From Adineta steineri (lineage: Eukaryota > Rotifera > Eurotatoria > Adinetida > Adinetidae), in the NCBI GenBank assembly GCA_905250115.1, contig CAJNOI010000035.1, forward strand, positions 248,001-312,000: a DNA stretch of 64,000 bases, read 5' to 3'. The translations under genes and the position numbers were made by a program. The notes under the pieces are model-generated. The model saw only the letters and a program-made list of their open reading frames with translations. It ran no database searches and was not told the origin of the DNA. This document shows positions 1 through 11,716 of this stretch, one piece after another; within the stretch, counting starts at the first letter, position 1, and the number at the start of each line of letters is the position of its first letter.

Positions 1-59
1 TTAATTTTATTCAATGAATCCTTTTAGTTTACGAATAAATTTTTCTTTTTCCTATTTAG

Positions 60-3000
60 CTTCGTGCATCAATCTGTTTATTACGCGGTAAAGTTGCTGA
101 AGTTCTTGGTTCATTACAACAAGCAATGAAATTCTATGAAGAAGCACTTCGTTTCGATGTTTTTTGTGCCGAAGCATATGAAAAATTAATTAAAAAACAT
201 ATGTATACACCAGAAGAAGGTATTTATCCACTAATTTACACCGTAATCGAACAAAGTCATGCTATTTAAATACGACATACCTAAATTTGATTTGTCTAAT
301 TTCATATTTTGACTACAAATGAAATATGTTGAGCCCTGATTACAAGGACTCATTAGGTGGGACTTGAATAACCTTGATTAAAATAAAATAATAAATAAAT
401 ATAAAATAATTGACCGTTAAATGATAATATTTGCCTATTAAACAAATCAAATTTACAGAAATATTTGATCTGTTTAATTTTGTTAATAAGCATATGGATA
501 TTGATCCATGAAAAATGTTCAAACTGTATAAAAAAAATTAGTTATATTTGACTATTGTACTATAATAATGATTGATTTCTAGAACAACGATTAGTTGAAC
601 GAATGATCATTGAAAAGCAATGTGATACTGATACTGCTTCAGTTGTACGATGTTTATATGAACAAGAAGTGCATCAAGTAAAAAACTTATTTAGAGTAGA
701 ATTTTTTTCAATAAAAGATTGATTTTTTTGTTTAGTATATGAAACCAATTGTTGTTAATCTTCCAACATATACAATCGGTTTATTAAATGATAATGCTGA
801 TTATTGTATAAATGTATGTTATTTAAAATGAAATAGATAAGATTTAAAATAATGTTTTGTATTTAGATTGCAGAAAAGTTTTATTATAATTATAAATTTC
901 GTGAATCATTCGATTTATGTAAAAAGTATGTATCCATATATTTTTTTCTTTTTTGGTATTCATGTTAGTTTATTTATTCTAGAGTTCTCACTCATAATCC
1001 ATTTCATCAACATGGTTTATTTATATATATTGCATTACTTTATGAAATGAAAGATAAAACTGGTTTGTAATTGATAAAAGAGTGAAAAAAAATATATTCA
1101 TTTTTTGTTTTATTTAAATAGAATTATTCAGCTTGGGACATCGATTAGCAAGACAATGTCCTGAAAATCCCGTATGTAAATTTTAAAGATTCAATATAAT
1201 TAGAATTTATATGAAAAAGGAATAATAGTATTTAATTGTAATGAAACGAATTTTTTTATTCAAAGAAAAAGACAACTATATCTTCGAACTATCTGTAGAT
1301 TTACATTTTTTCATCTGATTTCAACCAATAGACAATATATCCATATTACTAATGAGATACTTTGATTGTCTTAAATTCGAATTCTTCGTCCCTAAATAAT
1401 CATTATTTTTAATGCACGAACATGTTTTATAATGTTATTACTAGTACTACTTAGATAGAAATTTGTGCGTACAACTTTATATCTAATTTTCTGAAAATAT
1501 TTTATCACTTAAGCAAATGCTTATCACATGTTCAAGGTCGGCACGTCGTAGCGATCGCTCTCAAATGACAGTATCATGATAATTTTAAATATTAATCACA
1601 ATAATATAAAGAGACATATTTGTATATTAAAACGATGATAATCATTTAAGACAAATAATTCAATTTTTAGGCTGTCATACTATTTTAATAGTGATTGGAT
1701 TTCAATAGGAAAATAAAAAAGAAATAAAACATCTCTCAGAAATCGATAAGAAAAGCTGACTGTCTGAAAATGGTTGATTTTTGGACAAACCCATTTCACT
1801 TTCAATTTGAAGAAGTGACGAATGTTAATCAGAATTGGTTTGTAGACTATTGAGAAGTTCATTATATATAGTCGATCTATTATAAAGTAATTAAGATAAT
1901 AGCTAACAATTTCTCAAGGACGTAGAATATAAACTAAGAATACGAATATCTATTAATCATTTTTCCTGCGAGATCTTCTAGACATTTATTTGACGTATGT
2001 CATTCTTATGAGAATTCATGTAATCGATATTCGAAAATATTACATCAGATGATTATTAGTTGTTTATTACCAGATTATTGTCAAAATAAGTTATGTAATT
2101 CTACGATTAATTTTTATTTTGCCAAAATTTGAAAGTTCTTTGAAAAAAAAACAAACAATTATTATAAATTTTAGATCAGTTGGTTAGCTGTTGGTTGTTA
2201 TTATTTGGTAACAAAAAAACCTGAACCAACACGTCGTTATTTAGCGTATGAAATTTCATTTTCTTTTATTTTTCTATGGATTTTTTGTTTCTCAGTAAAG
2301 CAACATCATTATGTCGAAGTTTTGGTCCAGCATGGCTTGCATTAGGTCATTCTTATGGTCTCGAATCTGAACATGATCATGCTATATCAGCTTATTTCAC
2401 TGCTGCAGATGTTATGCGTGGGTATGTGTAAAGAATTTCTATATCTACTAAATTATTAATTATTTATATTCATATAGTTGTCATTTGCCAATACTTTACG
2501 TTGGCCTTGAATATAGTTTAACAAATAATCTTCGATTAGCTGAACGTTTATATTCTGAATCATTAAAATTTTACCCCGATGATCCAGCTGTACTTCATGA
2601 ATTAGGTGTAATTAATTATCTTAATCGAGAGTATGAAGAAAATTTTGATATTATTCGATAGATTAAATGTTTTTTTTATTTAGATATAATCATGCATCAC
2701 ATTTCTTTCAACGTGCTTTAGCTAAAGTTGAAGCGATTGATCAAGTGGATTTATTACCTTATTGGGAACCATTATTTAATAATATGGGACATGCATGTCG
2801 AAAATTAAAGTTCGATAAAATTTTCTTTGTGAAAAAAATGAATATTTAACTTTTTTTTTGTTGTAGAAAATATGAAGAAGCAATAGCTCATTTTAAAAAA
2901 TGCCTTGGTTTAACACCACGTAATCCACAAACACTTATTGCTATTGGATTTGTTCATGCTTTACAAGGAAATTATGGTCAAGCTATTGAATATCTTCATC

Positions 3001-3354
3001 AAGTTCGTTTTATTTCTCTAGATTTTTATTTTATTTATTCTATTTTATTTTATCAGGGTCTTTGGTTAAGTCCAGCTAGTTCATTTGCTCAAACACTATT
3101 AAATAAATGTTTCAACATGACACAAAGTAAAACTTACGTCGAACAATTACCAGGTAAAATAAAAACAAATCGTTGTTTTTTTTTCTAATTTTCATTATTC
3201 TTTAACAATATTAGAACCACCAAATGATTTAAATGAATATTTATCATCACGACAAAATAGCACAATTACTCAAGCAGATATTATCCCGGTTACTCTTCCA
3301 TCTTCAGTCTTAGAAGAATCTGATCAAGGCGGCACATCCATGATTACAACATAG
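60..3354 (+). CDS. CDC16: Anaphase-promoting complex subunit 6 (CDC16/APC6), 3' part
   Basis: Scaffold TPR subunit of the APC/C ubiquitin ligase, which drives mitotic exit by marking cyclins and securin for degradation. Thirteen exons read in one phase: 60-219, 583-677, 736-813, 867-925, 983-1062, 1122-1171, 2175-2245, 2296-2421, 2478-2630, 2684-2809, 2867-3002, 3057-3153, 3215-3354, giving 456 residues. The first visible exon (LRASICLLRGKV, then FYEEALRFDVFCAEAYEKL) matches the CDC16 N-terminal third. Later TPRs carry family signatures such as AWLALGHSYG, FYPDDPAVLHELGVINY and YEEAIAHFKKCLGL. The true start lies left of the window. The 1,003-bp intron at 1172-2174 is far longer than the others (mostly 50-60 bp, the first 363 bp). 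The tail after the TPRs is short. An AATAAA at 3403-3408 is the likely poly(A) signal. Family call is firm; exact splice joins are by eye. Confidence 0.93.
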
Positions 3355-3469
3355 AATTACAACATTTGAAAAAAAAACATAGACATCATTTATATTTTCA
3401 ACAATAAAATTGTCAGATAGTTTAATTTTTTTCTCTTTATTTTTTTCTTATAAACATATATATATTACA

Positions 3470-3916
3470 TTAAGATTTGGATGGATTATCAATATCATCA
3501 TTCTTTTTAGGATAAATATAAACACGTGATAAATTTAGTTTTTTATCGCTTGAACCGATTAAATTTAAATCATTCCCATTAGGATTATTTGTTCCTGCTT
3601 CTTCTGTTCGATCACTGGTACTTGTACTATCATCGGTTGTTGTTGTTGATGTTGTACTAAAGAATAAATTTGTACCAAGTATATAATTATATTGTCCTTG
3701 AAATGTATATGGACCAATTTGAATATATGGATTTGTACTATCAATATCAATTGCTCGAATTTCAGATTTGGAAGCATGTTCGAGAACAGTTTGTTGATCA
3801 ATATCATGTCCTATATCAGCCATGATTAAAAAATCTTCATCTTCATCTTCATTTTCTTTTAATTCTTCCGTATTATTTGAAGATACTGTTGGTTGATTAT
3901 TCGTATCTATTTCCAT
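3470..3916 (-). CDS. GTF3C6: TFIIIC subunit 6-like protein (GTF3C6)
   Basis: Small subunit of TFIIIC, the RNA polymerase III factor that recognises tRNA gene promoters. Single-exon, 148 residues. An acidic N-terminus (about residues 18-28) is followed by DFLIMADIGHDID and then the family core IDIDSTNPYIQIGPYTFQGQY with LGTNLFF (about 55-85). This resembles the GTF3C6/tau55 beta-barrel strand pattern 'IDTE.P..QV..Y.F.GEYED.LGT..'. A Ser/Thr-rich loop interrupts the domain before the strand KKLNLSRVYIYPKK, which corresponds to the family's KKL..TR segment. It is shorter than the human protein, mainly lacking the acidic C-terminal tail. Its stop lies 115 bp from the CDC16 stop, tail to tail. The ATG at 3916 is the first in frame. 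The family is recognised from pattern only. Confidence 0.75.
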   Translation of the reverse strand: MEIDTNNQPTVSSNNTEELKENEDEDEDFLIMADIGHDIDQQTVLEHASKSEIRAIDIDSTNPYIQIGPYTFQGQYNYILGTNLFFSTTSTTTTDDSTSTSDRTEEAGTNNPNGNDLNLIGSSDKKLNLSRVYIYPKKNDDIDNPSKS

Positions 3917-4625
3917 TGAATTAATTCACTTCCTATTTTGTTTATCTAGTCTATCTTTCTAAAATACTTTTCAATTGACAATCATTCATCCAGTGATATA
4001 AATGTATGAACTTTTAAATACTGACATATAACTCCCTCTTTCGTATAGAGAAGTTATCATTTAAATAGTTCCATTTCTATCATAGTAATACAGTTAATAT
4101 ATATGAACATGCTGTTTTAATTATATAAATTCATCGAGTACTTTTTTGTCTATTAAAAATAAATAGACAAAAAAAAGTATGATAAGAAACAATACATGTA
4201 AATTTGAGAAATAATTAAAATCATTGAAATAAAACAATGAGTTACAATATTTGAAAGAAGTCATATTGTCAACGATGATTTATTACATATTGAACTAGAT
4301 AATATAGACATAAGATAGAAAAACGTGCTTAAAATGTGTAATAAAAATTAATAAGAACTATTTGACAACATTATTCACCAATATTTTCATTTATTTTTAC
4401 CATGATCGACAATGTCCTTGTTATGAATATCATAACAATAGTATATATTTCATTATGATTCTAGCATGATCTTTTCTTCTTCTTCTTTCCTCTACATTAC
4501 ACATCTCTTGTCAACCCGACCACGCGCTTTCATATGATTGATTATTGACACACTCTTGATGCTATATATATATATAAATTAGTTATAGAAAAGTAGTATG
4601 TCATACAATCATTATTAACAGAAGG
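3917..4625. other. Intergenic region
   Basis: No gene seen. This is the shared upstream region of the GTF3C6-like gene (minus) and the secreted orphan (plus). It holds one foldback sequence (4138-4180) and an AT-alternating TATA-like run at about 4562-4578, roughly 50 bp before the plus-strand ATG. Confidence 0.6.
4138..4180. repeat. Short inverted repeat (hairpin)
   Basis: Left arm GTACTTTTTTGTCTATT (4138-4154) pairs with a right arm reading AATAGACAAAAAAAAGTAT, separated by a loop of about 7 bases. The arms differ only in T-run length. Whether it is a foldback element or chance in AT-rich DNA cannot be told here. Confidence 0.55.
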
Positions 4626-5510
4626 ATGGTATCATTTATTCATATGATTGTTTCCATATTGTTTTTGGAAGGTTATCATAGTATTAAATGTGTCGATCAA
4701 ATTCAATTACAATTATCATCATCTGAAATGACTTTGCTTAACAACGAAACAATATTTAAGAATTTAAAAAGCATTGATCGTACGATGTGTCAAGTGTATG
4801 TAGAATTTGATTTTATTAATCAAAAATTGATAATAAAATTTGGTCAGTCTATGGAATTTCCACGTCTTCGTTCTGTTGAAAATACTTATATAAATATTGT
4901 TACGTCTATGGCATCGGTTAATTTCGAAAAGAAAATAAATCAAACATCGATTAAAACGAAAATAAATTTAATTTGCTATAGTAATCATAAATGTGATCAA
5001 CAATTAATATTCGAAATTCTTGATCGATTAATTAAAACAAATTATAAAGATTTAGAATCTCATATTCGCTCTTTAATATTTGTTCAAAAAATTAAAACAA
5101 GTAAATAATTTCATTGGAAAAATAAATAGTTAATTAGAAATATTTATTTAGATAAATGTACTGTTGGTAATGATAATAATACAGAATTTTGTTCTGGTAC
5201 TGCATGTTCATGGTATCATTCGTTAAATACAAAACAAAATGAAGGCAAATGTGAACATGTACCTTTACGAGTATTACCAATGATTGAACTCAATACTGAA
5301 ATAAGGATGTTTGAAAAACTTAAAATACGAAATGGAGAAATAGAAAGTAATCCTATTCGAGCAGTTTTCAAACATCAATCATCGATAAAATTTTGGTGTA
5401 AATTAAATAACTGTAATAATCATAAGATTGGTAAACTCGTTAAAGAAGTTGTAAATAAATATTATGATTTATGGACGATCTACAAGGTCTGTAAATCTAA
5501 TGAAGAATAA
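4626..5510 (+). CDS. Secreted cysteine-rich orphan protein, two exons
   Basis: Not recognised. Exon 1 4626-5100 and exon 2 5152-5510 join in phase (51-bp intron) to give 277 residues. Residues 1-20 (MVSFIHMIVSILFLEGYHSI) look like a signal peptide. The mature part has dispersed cysteines, and exon 2 adds CTVGN, FCSGTAC and, near the end, FWCKLNNCNN. That last motif resembles the terminal C-x4-C-N of Ly6/three-finger domains, so a small disulphide-rich extracellular module is plausible. An AT-rich TATA-like run lies about 50 bp upstream. A possible alternative 3' exon (5577-5774) encodes a hydrophobic tail and would turn the protein into a membrane-anchored form. Coding is supported by a continuous frame through the intron. 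Confidence 0.6.
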
Positions 5511-7138
5511 ATTATTAGTAGACGAAAATGTAATTTCAATAATTGTTTCCATATGTAATATATCAACTTTCCTTAGACGGCTATTATTATTATTGCCAAC
5601 ACAATAACAGCTAATACAATTCTTGATTTATTTACACATGGAATAGCTATAATTTTGATACTCACATCAAGAATTATGATCATATTCAATGAACATAAGA
5701 TCATTGTTTTTTTCTCTATTTATACAGATTGTCATTTTTGCATGCTTTACTTTTTTTCTGGAATCTATTTTAAATAAATAAATGATAAAAACAGTCCTTG
5801 AATTGTATTGTCTATCGTTGCATTATGTTCAACCTCTACGGAAAAAAGGAGATTTTGATTGCCACTGGACAATTTTATTATTCATTGATCTTATTAATCA
5901 TATTAAAGCCGGTACAATTATCAGTATATGACCTTTACGGTATTATAGACACAGACAGATTTTCTGTAATTAACGTTTTTTCTTCTGTTTGAATATTATA
6001 TAACTGTAAAATATGTTTATAAGAATCAGAATACCGTGAAGGATATTATGTTACAAAGAATAAATATTGATCCGTTGATGAAAAAGTTCAATATAAACAA
6101 GTTCTCTAATTGAGAATTATATAAAATAAATAAAACTAAAATTCCCTACGCCATTTTGGTTCGGTCAAAGATTAGATGTTTAACAAGTTTATTTCGCTAC
6201 TGGCTATATATAGGTTAGAAAATATTAACGCTGAAGTAATCCCATTTTCATTTCGATCAAAGAAATTATGAAATTAAATACAATAAGAATTCTTATTAGC
6301 ATATGATTTTTCTTTTCATATGAGAAAATCAAAGTTCAAAATAATTTACAATGATATGATTACTTTTTTCAATTAACCATAGGATGCTTTCTGCTGTTTT
6401 AGGTTTCTTGTTACGTTGATAGTTAAGCTTTTTCTTTCAATCTTTTTTCTAATCGACAACCTTGTGATAATGCACAAAAGGCATATCGAATTTCCTAAAT
6501 AGGTCTTAAAGAAGCATAATTAGAGAGTGGATCCACGTGTGTGTGTGTGTGTGTGTGAGTGGTGGTGTGAATGTAGATAAATAATGAAGTCCTGCATATT
6601 CATCCACACTCATCCTAAATCTTTCCAAGTTAAAAATTTCCGTTTATGTATTAAGCGTCATTTTTAAGCAGTTTTTTCTTATAGTAAAAATTTAAGTATT
6701 GGAAAAAAAGAAAGGTTCATTGTTGAAATATTTGCAAAATTATCAGTTAATCGTTAAAAGTATTATACTTTTGATAATATGTACGTTTTTATTTATTGAA
6801 AAAATAATACTATCGAATTATATGTTAGTCATCATTATGTACTTATGTTCCTTTTCGTATTTAACAAAAAGAAATATATAAACACTCGCATATTAGGAAG
6901 CAATATAAGTAAATATATTTTCATCGATCAAATAAGTATATCATTCAACTTTAATGTTTGTCTTGTTCTTTTTAATAGAAAAACTAACATTGATTTGTTA
7001 TTTCGATTGTATATAGAACAAGTCTGAAAAATTATTAATTGATTGCATAAAGTCTATTTACTAAACTTTTAGTTTTTCTCATTTTTTTTCTATTGGTATT
7101 ATAATATTATATTATATTAAACTATTAGTGATTCCTGA
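5511..7138. other. Intergenic region with (GT)n
   Basis: No convincing gene. It contains a possible extra exon of the preceding gene (5577-5774) and a short GT microsatellite at about 6537-6556, followed by G-rich GTGGTGGTGTG. The rest is AT-rich without sustained coding signal. Confidence 0.5.
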
Positions 7139-8080
7139 CATTTGACTTATAATCAAAATCAAAATAATAATGATATCTTTGTGGGTGTAGGTGTGGATGT
7201 AGGTATATTATCTTTTCTTAATCTACATCCATCCGGAAATACTACTATGATATTTAATGGTTATGCTCTTGACTTGATTGAACTATTTACGAGAATAAAT
7301 GGGATTTATTCCAGATATACAATTGGCACCAAATCAACCTTATTCTCAATTAATTAAAATACTAGCAGAAGGAGTTTATGATATATTCGTTGGTGATGTA
7401 ACAATTACTTCAACATGCTAAGAAATAGTTGATTCCTCTTTACGCATCATGGTAAGAAAAACAACTGATGTTGATGTTGATCTTTTATCCTATTTAAAAC
7501 CATTTTCGTTCAGTCTTTGGTTAATAGTCTTGGAAGCTATTGTCTCTGCTGCTCTTTTAGTCTATTTATTAGAAAGATCTGACAATAGAAGACTCGAAAA
7601 AAGATCAATGACGCCAGCAATTGCAATGGGTTTATAATTTTCATTTGACCATATTGTAGGATTTGGTAGCGGTTTTTATGCTAATTTAGTGTCTGATCTA
7701 ACATCATCAAAATTAGAAGATAATATCTCTGGAATTGATGGTGTCAAAAATGAAAAAATCCCATTTAGTTGTATAAGAATTTTTGCTGGTTCATCAATTG
7801 AAGGTTATTATGTACACGAAAGATCTGATAGACGTAGAAATTTTTATACAAGTGTATTCGGTATTGTTCTTCCTAAACAATAGATATATAAGAAGATTTA
7901 CATATTAATTTATTATTATGGAGACACGCAGGTAAACTAGATGATTTGAAAGTAAAATGGTTCCAGTCATCAATTTTTCCAGTGATAACTGAAATATCAA
8001 CTGCAATGGGAAGTACAAGTATGACCGGATTATTCCTTATACTTTCTGTTATTTGTATGGAAGATTTCGTTTCCTGTTAA
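7139..8080 (+). pseudogene. Broken ionotropic glutamate receptor
   Basis: Remains of an iGluR ligand-binding and channel region spread over shifted frames. In order: GYALDLIELF (S1 start), a +1 frameshift near 7310-7320, then APNQPYSQLIKILAEGVYDI and FVGDVTIT (S1 core). An in-frame TAA at about 7419-7422 follows, then VDSSLRIMVRKT, PFSFSLWLIVLEAIVSAALL (M1), MTPAIAMGL, a TAA at 7635-7637, and FSFDHIVGFGSGFYAN (pore side). Next come LVSDLTSSKLEDNISGID and VKNEKIPFS (S2). After another stop or shift at about 7880, KVKWFQSS leads into STAMGSTSMTGLFLILSVI (M4). The M3 helix with the gating SYTANL motif is missing between FYAN and LVSDLT. At least two stops, two shifts and one deletion mean it cannot make a working receptor. 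The N-terminal domain is not visible. Confidence 0.85.
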
Positions 8081-9285
8081 ATATTTTTTTATTTGTTTTA
8101 AACAAAAAGAAAGATATGATCTATCCATATATTGAATATTGTTTATATAATAATAGAAAATATACAGATAGATTTAAAAATTGGTGATGAAAATTTATTT
8201 CTAAACTGAATAGCTTAAATTACTGCAAAGAGATTTTTCTTATAAATTTTAATTATTTTTGAAGTACTCAATGAAAATAGTGCATTAGTTGTCAAGAAAG
8301 AATTCTATGCGTTTTAAATAATAATAATAATTAACAAAGTTTTATAATGCAAATGTTTTTCACTTTCATTTAAGTAATAGAATAAACAAAACATCTCATT
8401 AGTTCAATGATATTCGTCATTTATAATGTGAAATACATCATTTTAAATTCAAGTTCTAACAAACACTTTATTCTATCAGTTATTCTGTTTTTCTCTTATA
8501 ATATCAGAGTATTTCAATTACTTAGAAACTGATCCTACTATGAAATAATGTCTTGAATACAGAGAAAAGCATGCTGTGCGATACATTATTTTAACTACTT
8601 TCAATAGTACACGCATATTATACGAAACTATTTATGCCACGTTTCATCCAAAAATACGAACTAAATTTCCATTAGAAAAGAAATCTACTGCTGGTCTAGT
8701 TACTATAATAGAACTACTTATTGGATAAAATAATAAACCATGCAAAAGAAATTCTTCTCAGTATAAACATCTGAATTAATTTCTGTCTAAAAGAATATGA
8801 CATAAAATACATTCGTTTATATTTCCTTAGTATATAAGTAACTTTTATCCTCAATGATTTTAAATGAATCGTATAGAATATTTACATTTCAAACTCATCT
8901 TCAAAGTAGATATTTATTAATTGAAATTCAATTGTTTACAATCAACTAATCACTTTCTTCTTTTATGATGATCATATTGTAATGATGCATAACATGTCTA
9001 AAATTGTTCGATCAAAATAAAATAATGTTTAAATTAATTAAAGATAAATCTCGCTTTCTTGATTTATTGTCAACGAACAAATAGTCTTGACTGTACAGTA
9101 GAAAATGATCATCTAGCTGCTTTTTTGAAGAAGAAAGAAAGTTAAACAAAAAAAAATGAAAAGAAAAGAAAAAGAACATGAAAAAAAAAGAAAATGAAGA
9201 AACAAAACATTAATGATCTAGACATAAACTTTTATTTTTTTTTTCGTCATTTTCCCTGCATATAATTTCTTCTAACTTATTTTCA
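8081..9285. other. Intergenic region
   Basis: No supported gene. A short open stretch at about 8616-8730 (…ETIYATFHPKIRTKFPLEKK…) could be a decayed coding remnant but matches no family I know. Purine-rich simple sequence lies at 9120-9200. Confidence 0.4.
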
Positions 9286-11716
9286 TCACCATCCAGCTGC
9301 TGTACGTTGATGATGGTCACGATCAACAGCTCCATTATGATCGTCAATCATATATTTAGCTGCATGATTTGCATAAACATCATTGAGATTTGTCGGACCT
9401 GTTTGCTGTTGAGTAGCACCAGTCGGTAATTGTGCATAAGAAAACGTTTGTCCAGAAGCTGTTGCATAAATATAAGATTGTTGTTCAATCGATGCGGATG
9501 TTAATGGAGCTGTAGCATACGTTAATTCGTAATAAGATGGTCCACCTGTGGATTGATTTTGTGATGAATGAGCACCATTTAATGTTGCTGTTGTTTGATT
9601 TGGTATTAATGTACTAAGTGTTTGAGGTGTTCCAGCCGTCGCTAATAAAGTTGTAGTTGGTGGTTGTTGATAATAAATTGGTTGTATACTAAAAAAAAAC
9701 ATATGTTTAATAGATTATTTTTCAAAAAGAAAAATTATTTTTCTTTGTTTATCTAAACTATCTAATTTCGATAGAAGAAATCTATGTGAACATAAGAGAA
9801 CAATCACGTCATCAGCATCATATGTGTGTGCGTCAATACACAGGGGGTGGCCTTTCATCAAGTTCGCTTGATTACTCGAATGTTCTGTTTTTCAAATAAA
9901 CATTCTTTCCTTTCTCTTCTTTAACTTCAAGATTGATTTGATTTCTCTGCAGGGGGTTTACTCATCTGTCCGTCGAAAATTAAAGAGAAAGAAGAAGAAG
10001 ATGAAGAAAAATCAAAATGAACTCACCCATAAGTTGTTGGTAATGCTGCTGAATAAGCGCCGGCTAGATGAAGAGGGATAAGACCTATAACAATAATAAT
10101 AAAAAAAACAATATTTATTTTAAAATTACTAAATTATTTTTAATTGATCAATATATACATATGTATATATATATTAAAAGACAACAACAAAATAAAAAAA
10201 ATCAATCAAATCGATTATTGCAACCAAGAAACAACAACAACAACAGCAACAATCGAGGTGAAACTCTAAAGGCATACAAATCACACATACACGCTGTTAG
10301 AAATTTTGTTATCGTCTTTTGTATATTTCAATATTTATTTATAAAGAATCAAATTTCAATTGTCTCAAAACGAAAAGAAGAAGAAAAAAATAAATTTATA
10401 TTATCATCAGCATTATATTTGTTCCTGTTTGTCTCATTCATACAACTACTACTGCTACTAAGTGATCAAATGACTAAGAGATGAAAAATGAAAGCACTGA
10501 GAAAAGACACACACACGCACACGAAAGCGAGCACATGGGCGCAGACATAGAAGTAAAAGAGATGAAAAGAAAGACAGAGAGAAAAAGAGAGAGCACCACA
10601 ACAATACCAACGTCAAACACTCGAAACACAGAAGAAGAAAGTCCCCATGCCACAATGGTGTGGGTATGGTTATTATCGTACATTTAGAAAAATAAAATGT
10701 TTTAGTTAGTTTAATAAAATTGATCGTATTAGGTTAAGAAAAACAAAAAAGAATATATATAATAATAATAATAATTATAAACACCAAGTAACTGGCACAA
10801 ACCCGTGCTCAGTCAAACAAACGGCAGCGTCATCCAGAGCATCCACTTACTGTCTAATTTATTTCTTTTCTTTTTCTCATGCTGCTCGTACTATAATTAA
10901 TGAGGAGAGAGAAAGGATAGTCAATTTAATCATTATATGAATATTTTTTTTTATTTTAACACACACATATATTGAAACAAAATAAAAATGAACTTGTAAA
11001 TTTTGAAATTTAAACTTACCAGCTGGAGATGGTATTACACGTGGTTTAGCACCTAAATAAGCTAAATTAACATTTGCTTTTCGACCATCAATAACAGGAT
11101 TGGCTTCTTTTGTCGCTAAACTTGCGGCTTCTTGTGTATTCATAGTCACCTTTAAAATACAAGTTAATTGCAATGTTAAACTAACATTAAAATACACTTA
11201 AAAGATTTCATCTTCTTTCTCTTATCGTTTTCTATTCGAATCTCTAATAAATCTTTATATATATATGTTTGTTCAAAGTTGAAAAAGCATAAGAACGTTC
11301 ATATTAGTAGCAGACATGCATAGATTTCGTTACTGATTGATGGCATGCAAATGATAAGAGAAGAAAGTGATTATCTTTTAAGACAGAAAACTGACATATC
11401 TATATACGCGTGTTAATAATCAATCTTTTTTTTTGTTCTCTCTACTTACAAATCCATAACCACGTGATTTGCCTGTTTGTCGATCAGTAATAACCTTTAT
11501 TAAAAAATAATTAATAAATAATAGACAGTATATTAACTACTTACCACTGCTTCTTCAATTTCACCAAAACGTTCAAAAAATTTTCGTAATGTATCATCTG
11601 TTGTATGATATGGTAACCCACCAACGAAAATTTCTATAACATTAAGTTTATTTATTTACTTATGAAATAATTCATTAATTCTTACTTGTAAATGTTGTAT
11701 CTTTATGTAATGACAT
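9286..11716 (-). CDS. RBM24: RBM24/RBM38 (SUP-12)-type RNA-binding protein
   Basis: Single-RRM regulator of alternative splicing and mRNA stability. Six exons (11716-11686, 11633-11545, 11494-11450, 11149-11020, 10084-10027, 9688-9286) join in phase to 251 residues, close to vertebrate RBM24/38 (about 236). The RRM occupies about residues 9-85: RNP2 is KIFVGGL, followed by [21 protein letters not shown], with RNP1 in [10 protein letters not shown]. The diagnostic RBM24/38 stretch [20 protein letters not shown] ends the domain. The C-terminus is low-complexity (Q, T, Y, A-rich; [19 protein letters not shown]), as in family members. Introns are long for this window (about 300 and 935 bp) and hold simple repeats. 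The ATG at 11716 gives [19 protein letters not shown]24 and RBM38 cannot be told apart in an invertebrate single copy. Confidence 0.92.

Noticed and set aside
6537..6560. GT-rich run as a regulatory element
   Set aside because: A simple (GT)n microsatellite is the simpler explanation.
8616..8730. Decayed coding remnant (ETIYATFHPKIRTKF…)
   Set aside because: Short, no family match and no flanking exon signals; only mentioned as a possibility.
10068..10687. Several open frames on both strands between RBM24 exons
   Set aside because: They lie in an intron of the RBM24-like gene and consist of simple repeats.
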